From positions 1 through 64,000 of the forward strand of contig CAMDEA010000001.1 in assembly GCA_945893045.1 (NCBI GenBank): a stretch of 64,000 nucleotides of DNA. The letters run 5' to 3'. The notes under the pieces are model-generated. The model saw only the letters and a program-made list of their open reading frames with translations. It searched no databases and had not been told where the DNA came from. Position numbers and translations under genes: made by a program. Position 1 is the first letter of the stretch; every line of letters starts with the position of its first letter. Positions 1-8,872 of this stretch are shown here, in pieces. Source of the stretch: Planctomyces sp. SH-PL62 (GTDB lineage: Bacteria > Planctomycetota > Planctomycetia > Planctomycetales > Planctomycetaceae).

Positions 1-849
1 GGCACGGGCAAGGAGTTGGTCGCGCGAATGATTCACGACTCCAGCCCGCGTGCGAGCGGCCCCTACGTCGCCGTCAATTGCGCCGCGTTTCTGGAATCGC
101 TGCTGGAGAGCGAGTTGTTCGGTCACGAAAAAGGAGCCTTCACCGGTGCAGCTCGGCAGCATCTGGGCCAGTTCGAACGCGCACATCGCGGCACGATTTT
201 CCTCGACGAAGTCGGAGAACTGAGCCTGAGTTGCCAAGCCAAGCTGCTGCGTGTTCTGGAAGGGCATCCCTTCGAGCGAGTCGGCGGCAACCAGCGCGTG
301 GAAGTCGATGTGCGAATCATCGCCGCGACGCACCGGCACCTGCCCGACCTGATCCGTGACGGCCGCTTTCGCGAAGACCTGTTCTTCCGCCTGCGCGTGA
401 TCGAACTCTCCATCCCTCCGCTGCGCGAGCGTGGCGAGGATGTGCTCGTGCTGGCGAGTCACTTCCTCGAACACTACCGCCGGAAACTCGGCACTGGCCC
501 GCTGCGAGTTTCTCCCGCCGCCGCGGAGACGCTGCGCTCACACGCCTGGCCCGGCAACATCCGCGAATTGAAGAACGCGATCGAACGCGCCGTCGTGCTC
601 GGCACGCGAGAAGAAATTCACCCGGACGATCTCGGCCTGCCCGAACGATCGGCACCCTCCGTTGTCTCACGCACGACTTCAACTCCTTCCGCGAAGCTCG
701 CTGACGCGGAATTGCGGCACATTCAATCCGTGTTGCAACAAACTCACGGCAACAAAGCGGAAGCCTGCCGCCTGCTGGGCATCGGTCGCGGCACGCTCTA
801 CAAGAAACTCCAGGAGATCGAAGAACGCTTCGGGGTCGGCACGAAATAA
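1..849 (+). CDS. Sigma-54-dependent transcriptional activator, C-terminal part (5' end outside window)
   Basis: The visible 282 residues are the AAA+ and DNA-binding parts of an NtrC-family activator, which remodels sigma-54 RNA polymerase using ATP. The frame is open at base 1 and opens with GTGKE, the end of Walker A. The sigma-54 contact loop GAFTGA is at visible residues 45-50 and Walker B ([10 protein letters not shown]) at about 64-73. A Fis-type helix-turn-helix lies at about 240-275 ([17 protein letters not shown]). The missing N-terminus would hold the sensory or receiver domain, so the signal is unknown. A paired palindrome follows 5 bases after the stop. Confidence 0.95.
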   Translation, partial: GTGKELVARMIHDSSPRASGPYVAVNCAAFLESLLESELFGHEKGAFTGAARQHLGQFERAHRGTIFLDEVGELSLSCQAKLLRVLEGHPFERVGGNQRVEVDVRIIAATHRHLPDLIRDGRFREDLFFRLRVIELSIPPLRERGEDVLVLASHFLEHYRRKLGTGPLRVSPAAAETLRSHAWPGNIRELKNAIERAVVLGTREEIHPDDLGLPERSAPSVVSRTTSTPSAKLADAELRHIQSVLQQTHGNKAEACRLLGIGRGTLYKKLQEIEERFGVGTK

Positions 850-854
850 CTTCT

Positions 855-929
855 GTAGCGGAACGGCGCAAGCCGTCCGGTTTCTGCGAATCGCCGCCCG
901 AAACCGGAGGGCTTGCGCCCTGCCGCTAC
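855..929. repeat. REPIN-like paired palindrome with GTAG/CTAC ends
   Basis: Arms 855-883 and 901-929 are inverted copies of each other (25 of 29 positions). Each arm also folds on itself: ACGGC-gcaa-GCCGT in the left arm and AGGGC-gcaa-GCCCT in the right. The stem difference between the arms is a compensated C-G to G-C swap. Terminal GTAG and CTAC match the tetranucleotide that flanks REP hairpins. Confidence 0.8.
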
Positions 930-995
930 TTTGAACTCCGGGAAGTTATTTTGGTCCGACCCCTTCGGGGCCAACTCAGCGAATGAGGATGCACT

Positions 996-1102
996 AGTGC
1001 CTCGTCAGGTATTGATATTAGGGTCGCCAAACTCGTGAGAGTTCGGAGCGTCTGAAGTCTCACGACTCCAGCGACCACAAAACTTACGGCTGACGGGGCA
1101 CT
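996..1102. repeat. Widely spaced inverted repeat
   Basis: AGTGCCTCGTCAG (996-1008) faces CTGACGGGGCACT (1090-1102), 12 of 13 pairs, across a spacer of about 80 bases. It fills most of the gap between the activator and the BNR gene. It may be a degenerate member of the paired palindromes found elsewhere in the window. Confidence 0.5.
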
Positions 1103-1122
1103 ATCCGTTGCAGACCGCGAGA

Positions 1123-2235
1123 TCACACGACGGCGACTTTCACGCAGTGGATGTTGGGCAGCGAATCGAACAGGCAGTCCCATTCCTCGCCGCCGTCGCG
1201 GCCGATCCAGAGTTGGCCGGTGGTCGTGCCGAAGTAAAGCGCGGGGGACTTGAGGTGGTCCATATCCATGCCATCGCGCTGGACCGTGAAATAGCTCAGC
1301 TTCTTCGGCAAACCTTTCGCGAGTTTTCGCCAAGAGTCGCCACCGTTCTCGCTGCGCCACACGGCGGGTGAACCACCGGGACAGGTGCGTGTCGTCGGTT
1401 CCAGCGGCATGACATAGACGACGTCGGGATTGTGTGGATGCACGACGATTGGAAAACCGAAATCGGTCGGGAGTCCTTTGGCGATCGATCGCCAACTGTG
1501 ACCGTGATCGTCGCTGCGCAGCACGCCGATGTCGGGACGCGATCCGCCGGGGCCGGTCCATTCGGACCAGCCGCCGTGGTTCTGCATGTAGAGCCGGCCG
1601 GGAGCATTCTTGTGCCCGGCGATCTTGTGGACGCACTGGCCGAACTCCGGGTACGGATCAGGTGAGAATCCCGCACCGACTCCGTTGTTCGCGGCTTGGA
1701 AGGTCGCGCCGCCGTCTTCGCTCAGGTAATGGCCGCCGGTCGAGATGCCCAAGTGAATGCGGTTGCCAGCGCGGTAGATCGTGTGCATGCACAAGCCGCC
1801 GTTGCCGGGCTGCCATTGCTTGGCGTGCGCGTGATTGCTGATCCCGTTGACCAGTTCCCACGAGTCGCCGCCGTTGCTGCTGTGAAAGAGCGACGCCGGT
1901 TCAACGCCGCAAAACAAATCTTTCTTGCCGGTGCCTGGCTCAATCGACCAGATGTTGGCGAGCGCTCGGCCGTCCTCTTTCGGGAACGCGGGAGCGGACT
2001 TCGTTTCCTTGAATGTCTTGCCGAGATCTTTCGAGACCAGCACTTTCATTCCGAACCAGGGATTGCAGCTCGACCCATAAATTTTCGGCGTGCCGCGCGT
2101 GTCGATCAGCGACGAATAAACCGGCACACCATTTCCGAACGGCCCTCGCAGCGAGAACTTGCCTCGCGTCTTGGAACCTTCAGCGACAAACAAACCCTTC
2201 TTGGTTCCGATCGTGAGCACAACGCGTTCGGGCAT
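1123..2235 (-). CDS. BNR/sialidase-like beta-propeller protein
   Basis: This 370-residue protein carries repeated BNR-type Asp-box turns, for example SxDxGxTF and SEDGGATF at about residue 170 and SENGGDSW near 290. These mark the blades of a sialidase or VPS10-like beta-propeller. No signal peptide is visible, so it is probably cytoplasmic. The start has a strong AGGAGG ribosome site 6 bases upstream that overlaps the stop of the MoaD-like gene, so the two are translationally close. Enzymatic activity cannot be claimed, because BNR folds are often non-enzymatic and no sialidase FRIP motif was recognised. Confidence 0.8.
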   Translation of the reverse strand: MPERVVLTIGTKKGLFVAEGSKTRGKFSLRGPFGNGVPVYSSLIDTRGTPKIYGSSCNPWFGMKVLVSKDLGKTFKETKSAPAFPKEDGRALANIWSIEPGTGKKDLFCGVEPASLFHSSNGGDSWELVNGISNHAHAKQWQPGNGGLCMHTIYRAGNRIHLGISTGGHYLSEDGGATFQAANNGVGAGFSPDPYPEFGQCVHKIAGHKNAPGRLYMQNHGGWSEWTGPGGSRPDIGVLRSDDHGHSWRSIAKGLPTDFGFPIVVHPHNPDVVYVMPLEPTTRTCPGGSPAVWRSENGGDSWRKLAKGLPKKLSYFTVQRDGMDMDHLKSPALYFGTTTGQLWIGRDGGEEWDCLFDSLPNIHCVKVAVV

Positions 2236-2237
2236 GA

Positions 2238-2525
2238 TTAACCTCCTGAGACTGCGGGAAGAATGAAGAGCGTATCACCGGGTGCCAGTAGAGTCTCCAG
2301 CCCTTGCCGCTCGCGCACATGGGCCGAGTTTACGAACAAATTGAGGTGACGACGCACCGCGCCGGTTTCGTCGCAGATGCTACGGTACAAAGTCGGGCGC
2401 AGACGTTCCAATTCGACAAGCGCGGCACGCACGCTTGAGGCGGAAAGGGAGAATTCCCTTGCCCCATCGCATTCGGCACGCAGTTCGCGCGGGACATGAA
2501 TCGTGATGGTCGTGGACGTGGTCAG
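2238..2525 (-). CDS. MoaD/ThiS-like ubiquitin-fold sulfur carrier
   Basis: About 95 residues form a ubiquitin-like beta-grasp sequence ending in Gly-Gly (PAVSGG), the mark of MoaD and ThiS carriers that are thiocarboxylated at the terminal glycine. IHVPRELR at the N-terminus and the GDTLFILPAV stretch before the GG match MoaD-like proteins. The start is uncertain: no ATG, GTG or TTG lies in frame near the family start, and the earliest plausible codon is a CTG overlapping the surE stop. The BNR gene follows within 3 bases. In planctomycetes such carriers need not belong to molybdopterin synthesis, and no moaE is near. Confidence 0.7.
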   Translation of the reverse strand: MTTSTTITIHVPRELRAECDGAREFSLSASSVRAALVELERLRPTLYRSICDETGAVRRHLNLFVNSAHVRERQGLETLLAPGDTLFILPAVSGG

Positions 2526-3211
2526 CCTCCGATGGTCAGTTTCGTCAGCGCGATCTGGCCCGCGAAGCAAACATCGACGTCGTGGCCGCCGGTGCGGGGG
2601 CGGTCGCGGTAGATGCCTCGATAGTGCCAGCGGTCTTCGAGCGGCTCGAACCGCACGTCGTGACGATTGAGATCCAAACGGCACTCGACGATCGGCGGAT
2701 GCGGATGCGTCGGTTCCCAGATCGGGAAGTTGACGTTCCAGAAGCCCTCCGCCGGAGGAGCCTCGGCCAGCAGACGCGACAGAACGCCGCGCAACAGAAC
2801 GGCTCGTGACGGCCAATCGACGGAATCTTTGCGACCGACGTATTGCGATAACGCGATGCCGGGAGTCCCTAACAGCACCGCTTCGCGCACGGCGGCGACG
2901 GTCCCGGACATGTAGACGTCGATGCCGAGATTGCCGCCGTCGTTGACTCCCGACAGCACCCAATCGACATCGGCCGCGAGGTGCATCAAGCCCAGCCGAG
3001 CACAGTCGGCAGGCGTGCCATCGCAGGCGAACTCGCCAGGGCGGACGTTAGTCAACGCGAGCGGCCGGTCGTTGGTCACTTGATGCCCGCAGCCGGAACG
3101 GACTCCGTCAGGGGCGACGACGATCACCTCGCCAAATTCGCGAGCGATCTCGGCCAGCAATCGCAGGCCAGGGGCCTCGATGCCGTCATCATTGGTCAGC
3201 AGGAATTTCAT
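2522..3211 (-). CDS. surE: 5'/3'-nucleotidase SurE
   Basis: SurE dephosphorylates nucleoside monophosphates using a divalent metal and is linked to survival under stress. The 229-residue protein begins with the family signature MKFLLTNDDGIEAPGL, in which the DD pair binds metal. It also has the conserved VVAPDGVRSGCGHQVT and VLSGVNDGGNLG segments. Length is slightly below the usual 250. It heads a leftward group with the MoaD-like and BNR genes, and its stop overlaps the likely start of the MoaD-like gene. A divergent patatin gene begins 129 bases away. Confidence 0.95.
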   Translation of the reverse strand: MKFLLTNDDGIEAPGLRLLAEIAREFGEVIVVAPDGVRSGCGHQVTNDRPLALTNVRPGEFACDGTPADCARLGLMHLAADVDWVLSGVNDGGNLGIDVYMSGTVAAVREAVLLGTPGIALSQYVGRKDSVDWPSRAVLLRGVLSRLLAEAPPAEGFWNVNFPIWEPTHPHPPIVECRLDLNRHDVRFEPLEDRWHYRGIYRDRPRTGGHDVDVCFAGQIALTKLTIGG

Positions 3212-3339
3212 GGAGCCTCGCGGGGAAAGAATGCTCTTGGGGCAATCGTGGAATTCGATCTATGTTCCCGTGGAAATCTCAGGGGCGGGATTCTGTCGAA
3301 CGTCATCACTCCGAGCAAACCCTTCACACTCGATCGACT

Positions 3340-4569
3340 ATGTCACGCCGCATCCATTCTTCCTTGTGGCTGCTGATCTTTCTCTCGCTGACGGGCTGCG
3401 CGATCTCGCGCCGTTACGGTTCGTTGGAACTGCCGCAAGCGGCTCGGCTGGTCGAATTGGGCGAGCCGGCCGAGGTGGCTCCGCGCGTGCAGCAGTCGGA
3501 GATTCGGTTGGTCTCGGCGACAGCGGCTCGCGAGCCGAGCAACGTGCTCGTCCTCTCCGGCGGCGGGTCGAACGGAGCGTACACGGCCGGAGTCCTCAAC
3601 GGTTGGACGGAAGCCGGGAATCGGCCGCAGTTCGATGTCGTCACCGGCATCAGCACCGGAGCACTGATCGCGCCGTTTGCCTTTCTGGGTTCTGAGTTCG
3701 ATGGCCTCTTGAAGCGAAACTATACGGAGAGTCGTGATCGCGACATCTTCATTCGCCGCTGGTTGCCGGCTCTGCTCTACGCCGACTCGCTGGCCGATTC
3801 CGCTCCGCTGCGAAAACGAATCGCCAGCGAGATCACGCCGACGATTCTGAAACGCATCGCCGAGGCCCATCGCGATGGCCGGCGGTTGTACGTCGGCACG
3901 ACCGACCTCGACACGAAGCGACTCGTCGTCTGGGACTTGGGAGCGATCGCCGACGGCAAAGATCCGAACAAGCTCGAACTGTTTCGCGATGTGCTGCTGG
4001 CATCCGCATCGGTCCCCGGCTTGCTGCCACCCGTCGAGATCGACATCAACGTCGAGGGCGAACGACACGCGGAGCTGCACGTCGATGGCGGTGTCGCCGC
4101 GTCATTGTTCCTGCAACCGGCAATGCTCGGCATGTCGGCATCCGATCCCGACGAGGCGAAGGTCCGTGACGACTTGAACGTGTATGTCATCGTCGCCGGA
4201 CAGCTCCGGCTTCCTCGCCGTAAAGTGCAACGCAAACTCTCGGCCGTCATCGAAGAGTCGGTCGGCGGAGTGCTGCAAGCTCAGATGGATGGCGACTTAC
4301 TCAAGACCTACTTGCTGAGCCGCTGGGGAGGTGCGACCTTCGCACTGACCGCCGTGCCGCGCGAATTGGCCGAAGAGTCATCGCCGATGGTGTTCGATCC
4401 GGCCACGATGCAGAAGCTGTTCGACGTGGGCTTCAAGCACGCAGCCTCCAAAGCCGGCTGGCAGAACGCTCCGCTCAGCCTCTCGCCCGAAGAACAAATC
4501 CCGCCGCGCGGAAGCGTGCAATTCAAGCTCGAAGAGCCACACGCGGGCCGAGCGATCGCATCTGAGTGA
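3340..4569 (+). CDS. Patatin-like phospholipase lipoprotein
   Basis: A patatin-family lipid acyl hydrolase of 409 residues. The ATG at 3340 was chosen because it gives a lipoprotein signal peptide (SLWLLIFLSLTGC), so the protein is predicted to be membrane anchored. Catalytic features are visible: glycine-rich oxyanion loop GGGSNGAY, nucleophile elbow GISTG, and the catalytic Asp in DGG (HVDGGVAASLF), giving the Ser-Asp dyad. It is divergent from surE. The substrate is not evident. A perfect paired palindrome begins one base after its stop. Confidence 0.9.
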   Translation: MSRRIHSSLWLLIFLSLTGCAISRRYGSLELPQAARLVELGEPAEVAPRVQQSEIRLVSATAAREPSNVLVLSGGGSNGAYTAGVLNGWTEAGNRPQFDVVTGISTGALIAPFAFLGSEFDGLLKRNYTESRDRDIFIRRWLPALLYADSLADSAPLRKRIASEITPTILKRIAEAHRDGRRLYVGTTDLDTKRLVVWDLGAIADGKDPNKLELFRDVLLASASVPGLLPPVEIDINVEGERHAELHVDGGVAASLFLQPAMLGMSASDPDEAKVRDDLNVYVIVAGQLRLPRRKVQRKLSAVIEESVGGVLQAQMDGDLLKTYLLSRWGGATFALTAVPRELAEESSPMVFDPATMQKLFDVGFKHAASKAGWQNAPLSLSPEEQIPPRGSVQFKLEEPHAGRAIASE

Positions 4570-4570
4570 C

Positions 4571-4674
4571 GTGGGGCAGGTTTTCAACCTGCCCGCTCGT
4601 TGGTCGCTCGATTTCGATCCGCACAACCGATTCGCAAGTCGGAATTGGGCGGGCAGGTTGAAAACCTGCCCCAC
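4571..4674. repeat. Paired palindrome, two perfect 25-bp inverted arms
   Basis: Arms 4571-4595 and 4650-4674 are exact reverse complements (25 of 25). Each contains its own hairpin, GGCAGGTT-ttc-AACCTGCC on the left and GGCAGGTT-gaa-AACCTGCC on the right. The 54-base spacer has no gene. The layout is REPIN-like, but the ends are GTGG/CCAC rather than GTAG/CTAC. It may also end transcription of the patatin gene. Confidence 0.8.
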
Positions 4675-4810
4675 GCTTTGCGATCCAAAACTTTCGGCCC
4701 AGCCGAAAAAATGGATCAGAATCCGTTTTCCCATCGGGTTTGCCGAAGTATTCTGATGGCCGACTGAGTTTCTCCCGCCTCGTACTCCCGCCCCGATAAG
4801 GTCTCCAAAT

Positions 4811-6133
4811 ATGCTCGACCTGATTGGCCCTGGAACCCGCAACTGTGACGGCGTTTCTCGCCGCGATTTCATCCGCGTTGGCGGCCTCGCCGCTAGCGGC
4901 CTGACTCTGGCGAACACGCTACGAGCCGAATCGACTGCCGATGCGAAGCCCGCGCGACGCAAGGCCGTCATTCAGATCTGGCAAGCCGGTGGGCCTAGTC
5001 ATATCGACATGTATGATTTGAAGCCGGGTGCTCCGTCCGAGTTCCGTGGCGAGTTCAAGCCGATCTCCACCAACATCCCCGGCATCGAGATTGGCGAGCA
5101 TTGCCCGCTGCAAGCTCAGGTCATGGACAAGCTGGCGATCGTCCGCTCGGCAACGCACACGAACGCCGGGCACGGCATGGGTTCGCAGTGGATGCTGACC
5201 GGCTATCAGCCGACGATCGAGGTCAACAACAACATCTATCCGGCGTGTGGTTCTGTCGTCGCTCGCATGAAGGGGGCAAATGCTGAGAGCCTGCCAGCCT
5301 ACGTCAACCTGCCGAACTCGCTGGGACTCGGCAAGGCCGCGTACCTCGGAGCGTCCTTTAATCCGTTCTCGCCCGATAGCAATCCGAACGATGATGGCTT
5401 CAACGTCCGCAACCTGAAACTTCCCGGCCGAGTGAGCCTCTCACGCCTCGAACGCCGACAAGGTTTGATGGGCAAACTCGACACGATCCGCCGCGACATC
5501 GACACGCAGGGTGACATCGCCGGCCTCGACACGTTCTACCGCGACGCAATGGAGATGATCACGAACGACCGCGCCGTGCGAGCCTTCAACATCCAAAAAG
5601 AAGACCCGAAGCTCCGCGATCAATACGGCCGCAACGATCTCGGACAAAGTTGCCTGCTGGCTCGGCGCTTGGTCGAAGCGGGCGTGACCTACGTCACCAT
5701 TCAAGCGGGCGGTGGCTGGGACACTCACGGTGACAATTTTGCTCAGCTCAAAAACAACCTGCTGCCAAAATTCGACCGAGCGGTCGCCGCACTCGTCACC
5801 GACTTGCATCAACGCGGCTTGTTCGACGACGTGTTGGTGATGTGCTTCGGAGAATTCGGCCGCACCCCGCGCATCAACGGCGGCTCCGGCCGCGACCACT
5901 GGCCCGGCGCGATGAGCGTGGTCTTCGGCGGCGGTGGACTCACGATGGGTCAAGCGATCGGCACGACCGATTCGCGCGCCGAGTACCCGACCTCGAAGCC
6001 ATACACCCCCGGCTGCGTCCTCTCGACGATGTACAAGGTGCTCGACATCGACCACCACCACGTCTTCTTCGACCAAGCCAAACGCCCGCTGCCAATCCTC
6101 AACGAAGGCGAGCCGATTCCGGAGTTGGTTTGA
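4811..6133 (+). CDS. DUF1501 protein with Tat-like signal
   Basis: A 440-residue DUF1501 protein, an alkaline-phosphatase-superfamily-like family that is abundant in planctomycetes and of unproven substrate. A twin-arginine motif is near the N-terminus (SRRDFIRVGG) followed by a hydrophobic stretch ending near LRAES, so export by Tat is likely. Family segments include QIWQAGGPSHIDMYDLKP, AGGGWDTHGDN and GEFGRTPRINGG with a downstream GRDHWP. AAGG precedes the ATG. The exported PPC-domain gene follows 71 bases downstream, and such pairs are common in planctomycetes. Confidence 0.92.
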   Translation: MLDLIGPGTRNCDGVSRRDFIRVGGLAASGLTLANTLRAESTADAKPARRKAVIQIWQAGGPSHIDMYDLKPGAPSEFRGEFKPISTNIPGIEIGEHCPLQAQVMDKLAIVRSATHTNAGHGMGSQWMLTGYQPTIEVNNNIYPACGSVVARMKGANAESLPAYVNLPNSLGLGKAAYLGASFNPFSPDSNPNDDGFNVRNLKLPGRVSLSRLERRQGLMGKLDTIRRDIDTQGDIAGLDTFYRDAMEMITNDRAVRAFNIQKEDPKLRDQYGRNDLGQSCLLARRLVEAGVTYVTIQAGGGWDTHGDNFAQLKNNLLPKFDRAVAALVTDLHQRGLFDDVLVMCFGEFGRTPRINGGSGRDHWPGAMSVVFGGGGLTMGQAIGTTDSRAEYPTSKPYTPGCVLSTMYKVLDIDHHHVFFDQAKRPLPILNEGEPIPELV

Positions 6134-6158
6134 GTGATCGATTTTCTTGCGAATGCAC

Positions 6159-6183
6159 ACACGGGCGGTTTGACCGCCCGTGT
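6159..6183. terminator. Strong hairpin after DUF1501 gene
   Basis: An 11-bp perfect stem ACACGGGCGGT / ACCGCCCGTGT with a 3-base loop lies 26 bases after the DUF1501 stop and 22 bases before the next start. The following TTCGTTTTCGG is only partly T-rich, so this could be a weak terminator or another dispersed palindrome. Confidence 0.5.
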
Positions 6184-6204
6184 TCGTTTTCGGAGTTACG
6201 AAAT

Positions 6205-8346
6205 ATGACGAGGTGTTTTCTCTTCGGATGTTTTTTGTTTGGTTGGCTGGCAGTCGCTTCTGTCCAAGCAGAGCTTCCCCTCATTCGGTTTGACCGCCTC
6301 AGCCCGATTGGTGCGGCGGCGGGTTCAACGATCGAGGTCGAAGTTCTTGGCGGCGACATTGAAGAGGTGAAGTCGTTGCTGTTCGATCATCCAGGGTTGA
6401 AGGCGGAGTTCGTCAAGGAACGGTTTTTCAAAGTCAGCGTCGCGGCGGATGTGCCGGCGGGGACGTATGACGTGCGGTTGGTCGGCCGATTCGGTGTGAG
6501 CAATCCTCGGCTGCTGGCGATTTCGCACGGGCTGACGGATGTCGCGGAAGTCGAGCCGAACAATGAGCCAGAAAAGGCGCAGCTTGTCGCGGTGAACTCG
6601 GCGATCAATGGGAGCAGCGACCAAAACGGCGAAGACTGGTTTCGATTCGAAGCCAAGCGTGGGCAGCGGGTCACCGTGGATTGCCTGGGCACGCGGTTGG
6701 ACTCGACGGTGGATGGGACGCTCACGTTGACGAACAAGGCGGGGAAACAACTCGCGTCGAATAGCGATTACTTCGGGGCCGATCCGTTTCTCGATTTCGT
6801 CGCGCCGGAGGACGGGGAGTTCTTCGTAAAGTTTCACGATCTGACGTACAACGGCGGAGCACCGTATCGGCTGGTCATCTCGGATCGGCCGCATGTCGAG
6901 AACGTTTTTCCGCGAGCGATCACGGCGGGGCAATCGGCGACGTTGACGGTGCTCGGCCGGAATCTCGGCAGCGGGGCGAAGAAGTCGGCGGCGCAGATTC
7001 ATGAGGCTCCGCTGGAGGAGATCGCGTTGCCAGTGTCGGCTCCGGCGGACGTGCTCGACTTGCAGACGTATCGGTTTCTCGAACATCCGACCGATCATTC
7101 GGTGTTGCCGACTGCCGGGACATGCACGCTCACCGGGTTTCAGTGGCGGCCGGAGTTGCCCGGCGTCGGGCTGGCGCTGAATGCTCAGCGACTGCTCGTG
7201 ACGCGCGAGCCGGTCACGGTCGAAGCGGAACCGAACAACTCGTTCGAGTCGCCGCAGCCGATCACGCTTCCCGCGATTGTCGCCGGTCGATTCGATCAGC
7301 CGCGCGACACCGATTGGTTTGAAGTCTCGGTCCCGGAGAATGGCCAGTACGCCGTCGAGATTTTCTGCGAACGAATCAGCGGTCGAGCCGATCCCGTCGT
7401 CGTCGCCTTCGATGAGAAGAAGAATCGCGTCGGCGAGTTCGACGACTTCGGCCACCGCACGAACGCCTTCGACGGCCACTTGCGAGACCCCGTCGGCATG
7501 TTGTCGCTCAACAAGGACCAGAAGTATCGGCTGCTCGTGCAGGAGCGATACGGCCGAGGCGGGCCGCGTTATCAATACGTCCTCTCGCTGCGAAAGCCGC
7601 AGCCCGATTTCTATCCGGCGGCCATTCACAGTCAGAACCCCGGCCCCGGCCACGTCACACTATGGAAGGGAGGCACCGCGTATCTCGACGTGGTGACGCA
7701 CTTCCGCGACGGGTTGAACGCGCCGATCACGATCACCGCCGAGGGCCTGCCGCCGGGAGTCCATTTCGCTCCGACGACGACCGACGATCAGCGCGGCACG
7801 TTCGTGCTGTGGTCCGACGAGAACGCCGCCGATGTCGTTGGCCCAATCAAACTGTTCGCGACCGCGAAGGTCGGCGAGCAAACGCTTCGCCGCGAAATTC
7901 GGCCGTACACACGAGTCTGGAACCAAGCCAACATCAGCAGCAGTCGGCCAACGCGAGAACAACTCATCTCTGTGCGTGAAACCGCGCCGTATTCGCTGGA
8001 ACTCGTGCCGAATCAAATCGAGATCGAAGCCGGCAAGACGATCGAACTGAAAGTCCAAGCCAAACGCTACTGGCCCGAATTCAAGAACTCGATTAATCTG
8101 ATCCCGCTGGCGTTCAAAGGGAATTTCCAGATGCCCAACACGACTATCGCTGCCGACACGAACGACGTGACGATCCGCATCACGGTGCAAGCCGGCACTC
8201 GCCCCGGCGAGTACACGATGTCGGTGCTCGGCCAAGCTCAAGTGCCGTTCAACAAAGCCAAAGATGCGAAGGACCGCCCCAACACGCTGGTCTCCATGGC
8301 CAGCCGTCCGGTGACGATCAAAGTTGTCGAGCCACCGAAGAAGTAG
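6205..8346 (+). CDS. Exported PPC-domain protein
   Basis: A 713-residue secreted protein. The ATG at 6205 gives a cleavable signal peptide (FLFGCFLFGWLAVASVQA). Two pre-peptidase C-terminal (PPC) type modules can be seen, each starting with an EVEPNNEPEKAQ or EAEPNNSFESPQ motif and continuing through DWFRFEA or DWFEVSV; these are beta-sandwich domains usually found on exported proteins. An IPT/TIG-like stretch (VFPRAITAGQSATLTVLGRN) lies between them. It probably works with the DUF1501 protein just upstream. No enzymatic motif was found. Confidence 0.85.
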   Translation: MTRCFLFGCFLFGWLAVASVQAELPLIRFDRLSPIGAAAGSTIEVEVLGGDIEEVKSLLFDHPGLKAEFVKERFFKVSVAADVPAGTYDVRLVGRFGVSNPRLLAISHGLTDVAEVEPNNEPEKAQLVAVNSAINGSSDQNGEDWFRFEAKRGQRVTVDCLGTRLDSTVDGTLTLTNKAGKQLASNSDYFGADPFLDFVAPEDGEFFVKFHDLTYNGGAPYRLVISDRPHVENVFPRAITAGQSATLTVLGRNLGSGAKKSAAQIHEAPLEEIALPVSAPADVLDLQTYRFLEHPTDHSVLPTAGTCTLTGFQWRPELPGVGLALNAQRLLVTREPVTVEAEPNNSFESPQPITLPAIVAGRFDQPRDTDWFEVSVPENGQYAVEIFCERISGRADPVVVAFDEKKNRVGEFDDFGHRTNAFDGHLRDPVGMLSLNKDQKYRLLVQERYGRGGPRYQYVLSLRKPQPDFYPAAIHSQNPGPGHVTLWKGGTAYLDVVTHFRDGLNAPITITAEGLPPGVHFAPTTTDDQRGTFVLWSDENAADVVGPIKLFATAKVGEQTLRREIRPYTRVWNQANISSSRPTREQLISVRETAPYSLELVPNQIEIEAGKTIELKVQAKRYWPEFKNSINLIPLAFKGNFQMPNTTIAADTNDVTIRITVQAGTRPGEYTMSVLGQAQVPFNKAKDAKDRPNTLVSMASRPVTIKVVEPPKK

Positions 8347-8395
8347 CGCGGCATGGGCAACACGTCGCATTGAGATCGGCGCGAGTGCTCCGGAA

Positions 8396-8872
8396 TCATG
8401 TCGTCGCAGGATCCAATTCATCCCGCGTCCGGATGACTCGCAGAAACGTCGCTGGATCGACGATTTGCAGGCTCGGAAAACGCCGTCGAAAATCAGCATC
8501 GGCCATCAAGTCCAGCAGATCTCGATCTCGACTGACGAGGAACCCGGCGCGAGTTGCGATCGCGAGATTGATATAGGGCTCGTCTTTCGGATCGCGTGGC
8601 AACGTGAAGTCGTTTGGCACGTCGGAAACAACTAGCGCCTTGCCGACAACCGATTCAACGAACTCCGTCACCCATTCCGGGGACAACGCAGGGAACCTCT
8701 TCACGAGTTCCGGTCGAGACAAGACATCGCGCAATTCCGTCAGAATGAGCGGACTGATGCAGAGCGTGACCAAGCCGTCGTCAACAGTTCGAAAGCAAGC
8801 CCGCGCCGGACTACTCGGCCGCGCGGCCCCTTGCAGAAAGACCATGCAGTCGAAGACGACTCGTGCGGTCAT
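8396..8872 (-). CDS. PIN-domain toxin
   Basis: A 158-residue PIN-domain protein of the 'putative toxin-antitoxin system toxin' type (COG1569). Acidic metal-binding residues are visible: the N-terminal VVFDCMVF Asp, a central glutamate in LTELRDVL, DPKDEPYINLA, and the terminal SRDRDLL. Such toxins cut RNA. Its start overlaps the stop of the upstream antitoxin by 4 bases (ATGA), so the two are co-translated. The 3' end reaches to 50 bases from the convergent PPC gene. Confidence 0.88.
   Translation of the reverse strand: MTARVVFDCMVFLQGAARPSSPARACFRTVDDGLVTLCISPLILTELRDVLSRPELVKRFPALSPEWVTEFVESVVGKALVVSDVPNDFTLPRDPKDEPYINLAIATRAGFLVSRDRDLLDLMADADFRRRFPSLQIVDPATFLRVIRTRDELDPATT

Noticed and set aside
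6325-7653. 442-codon antisense frame in the PPC gene
   Set aside because: Antisense shadow of a clear exported protein; Arg-rich with no motifs.
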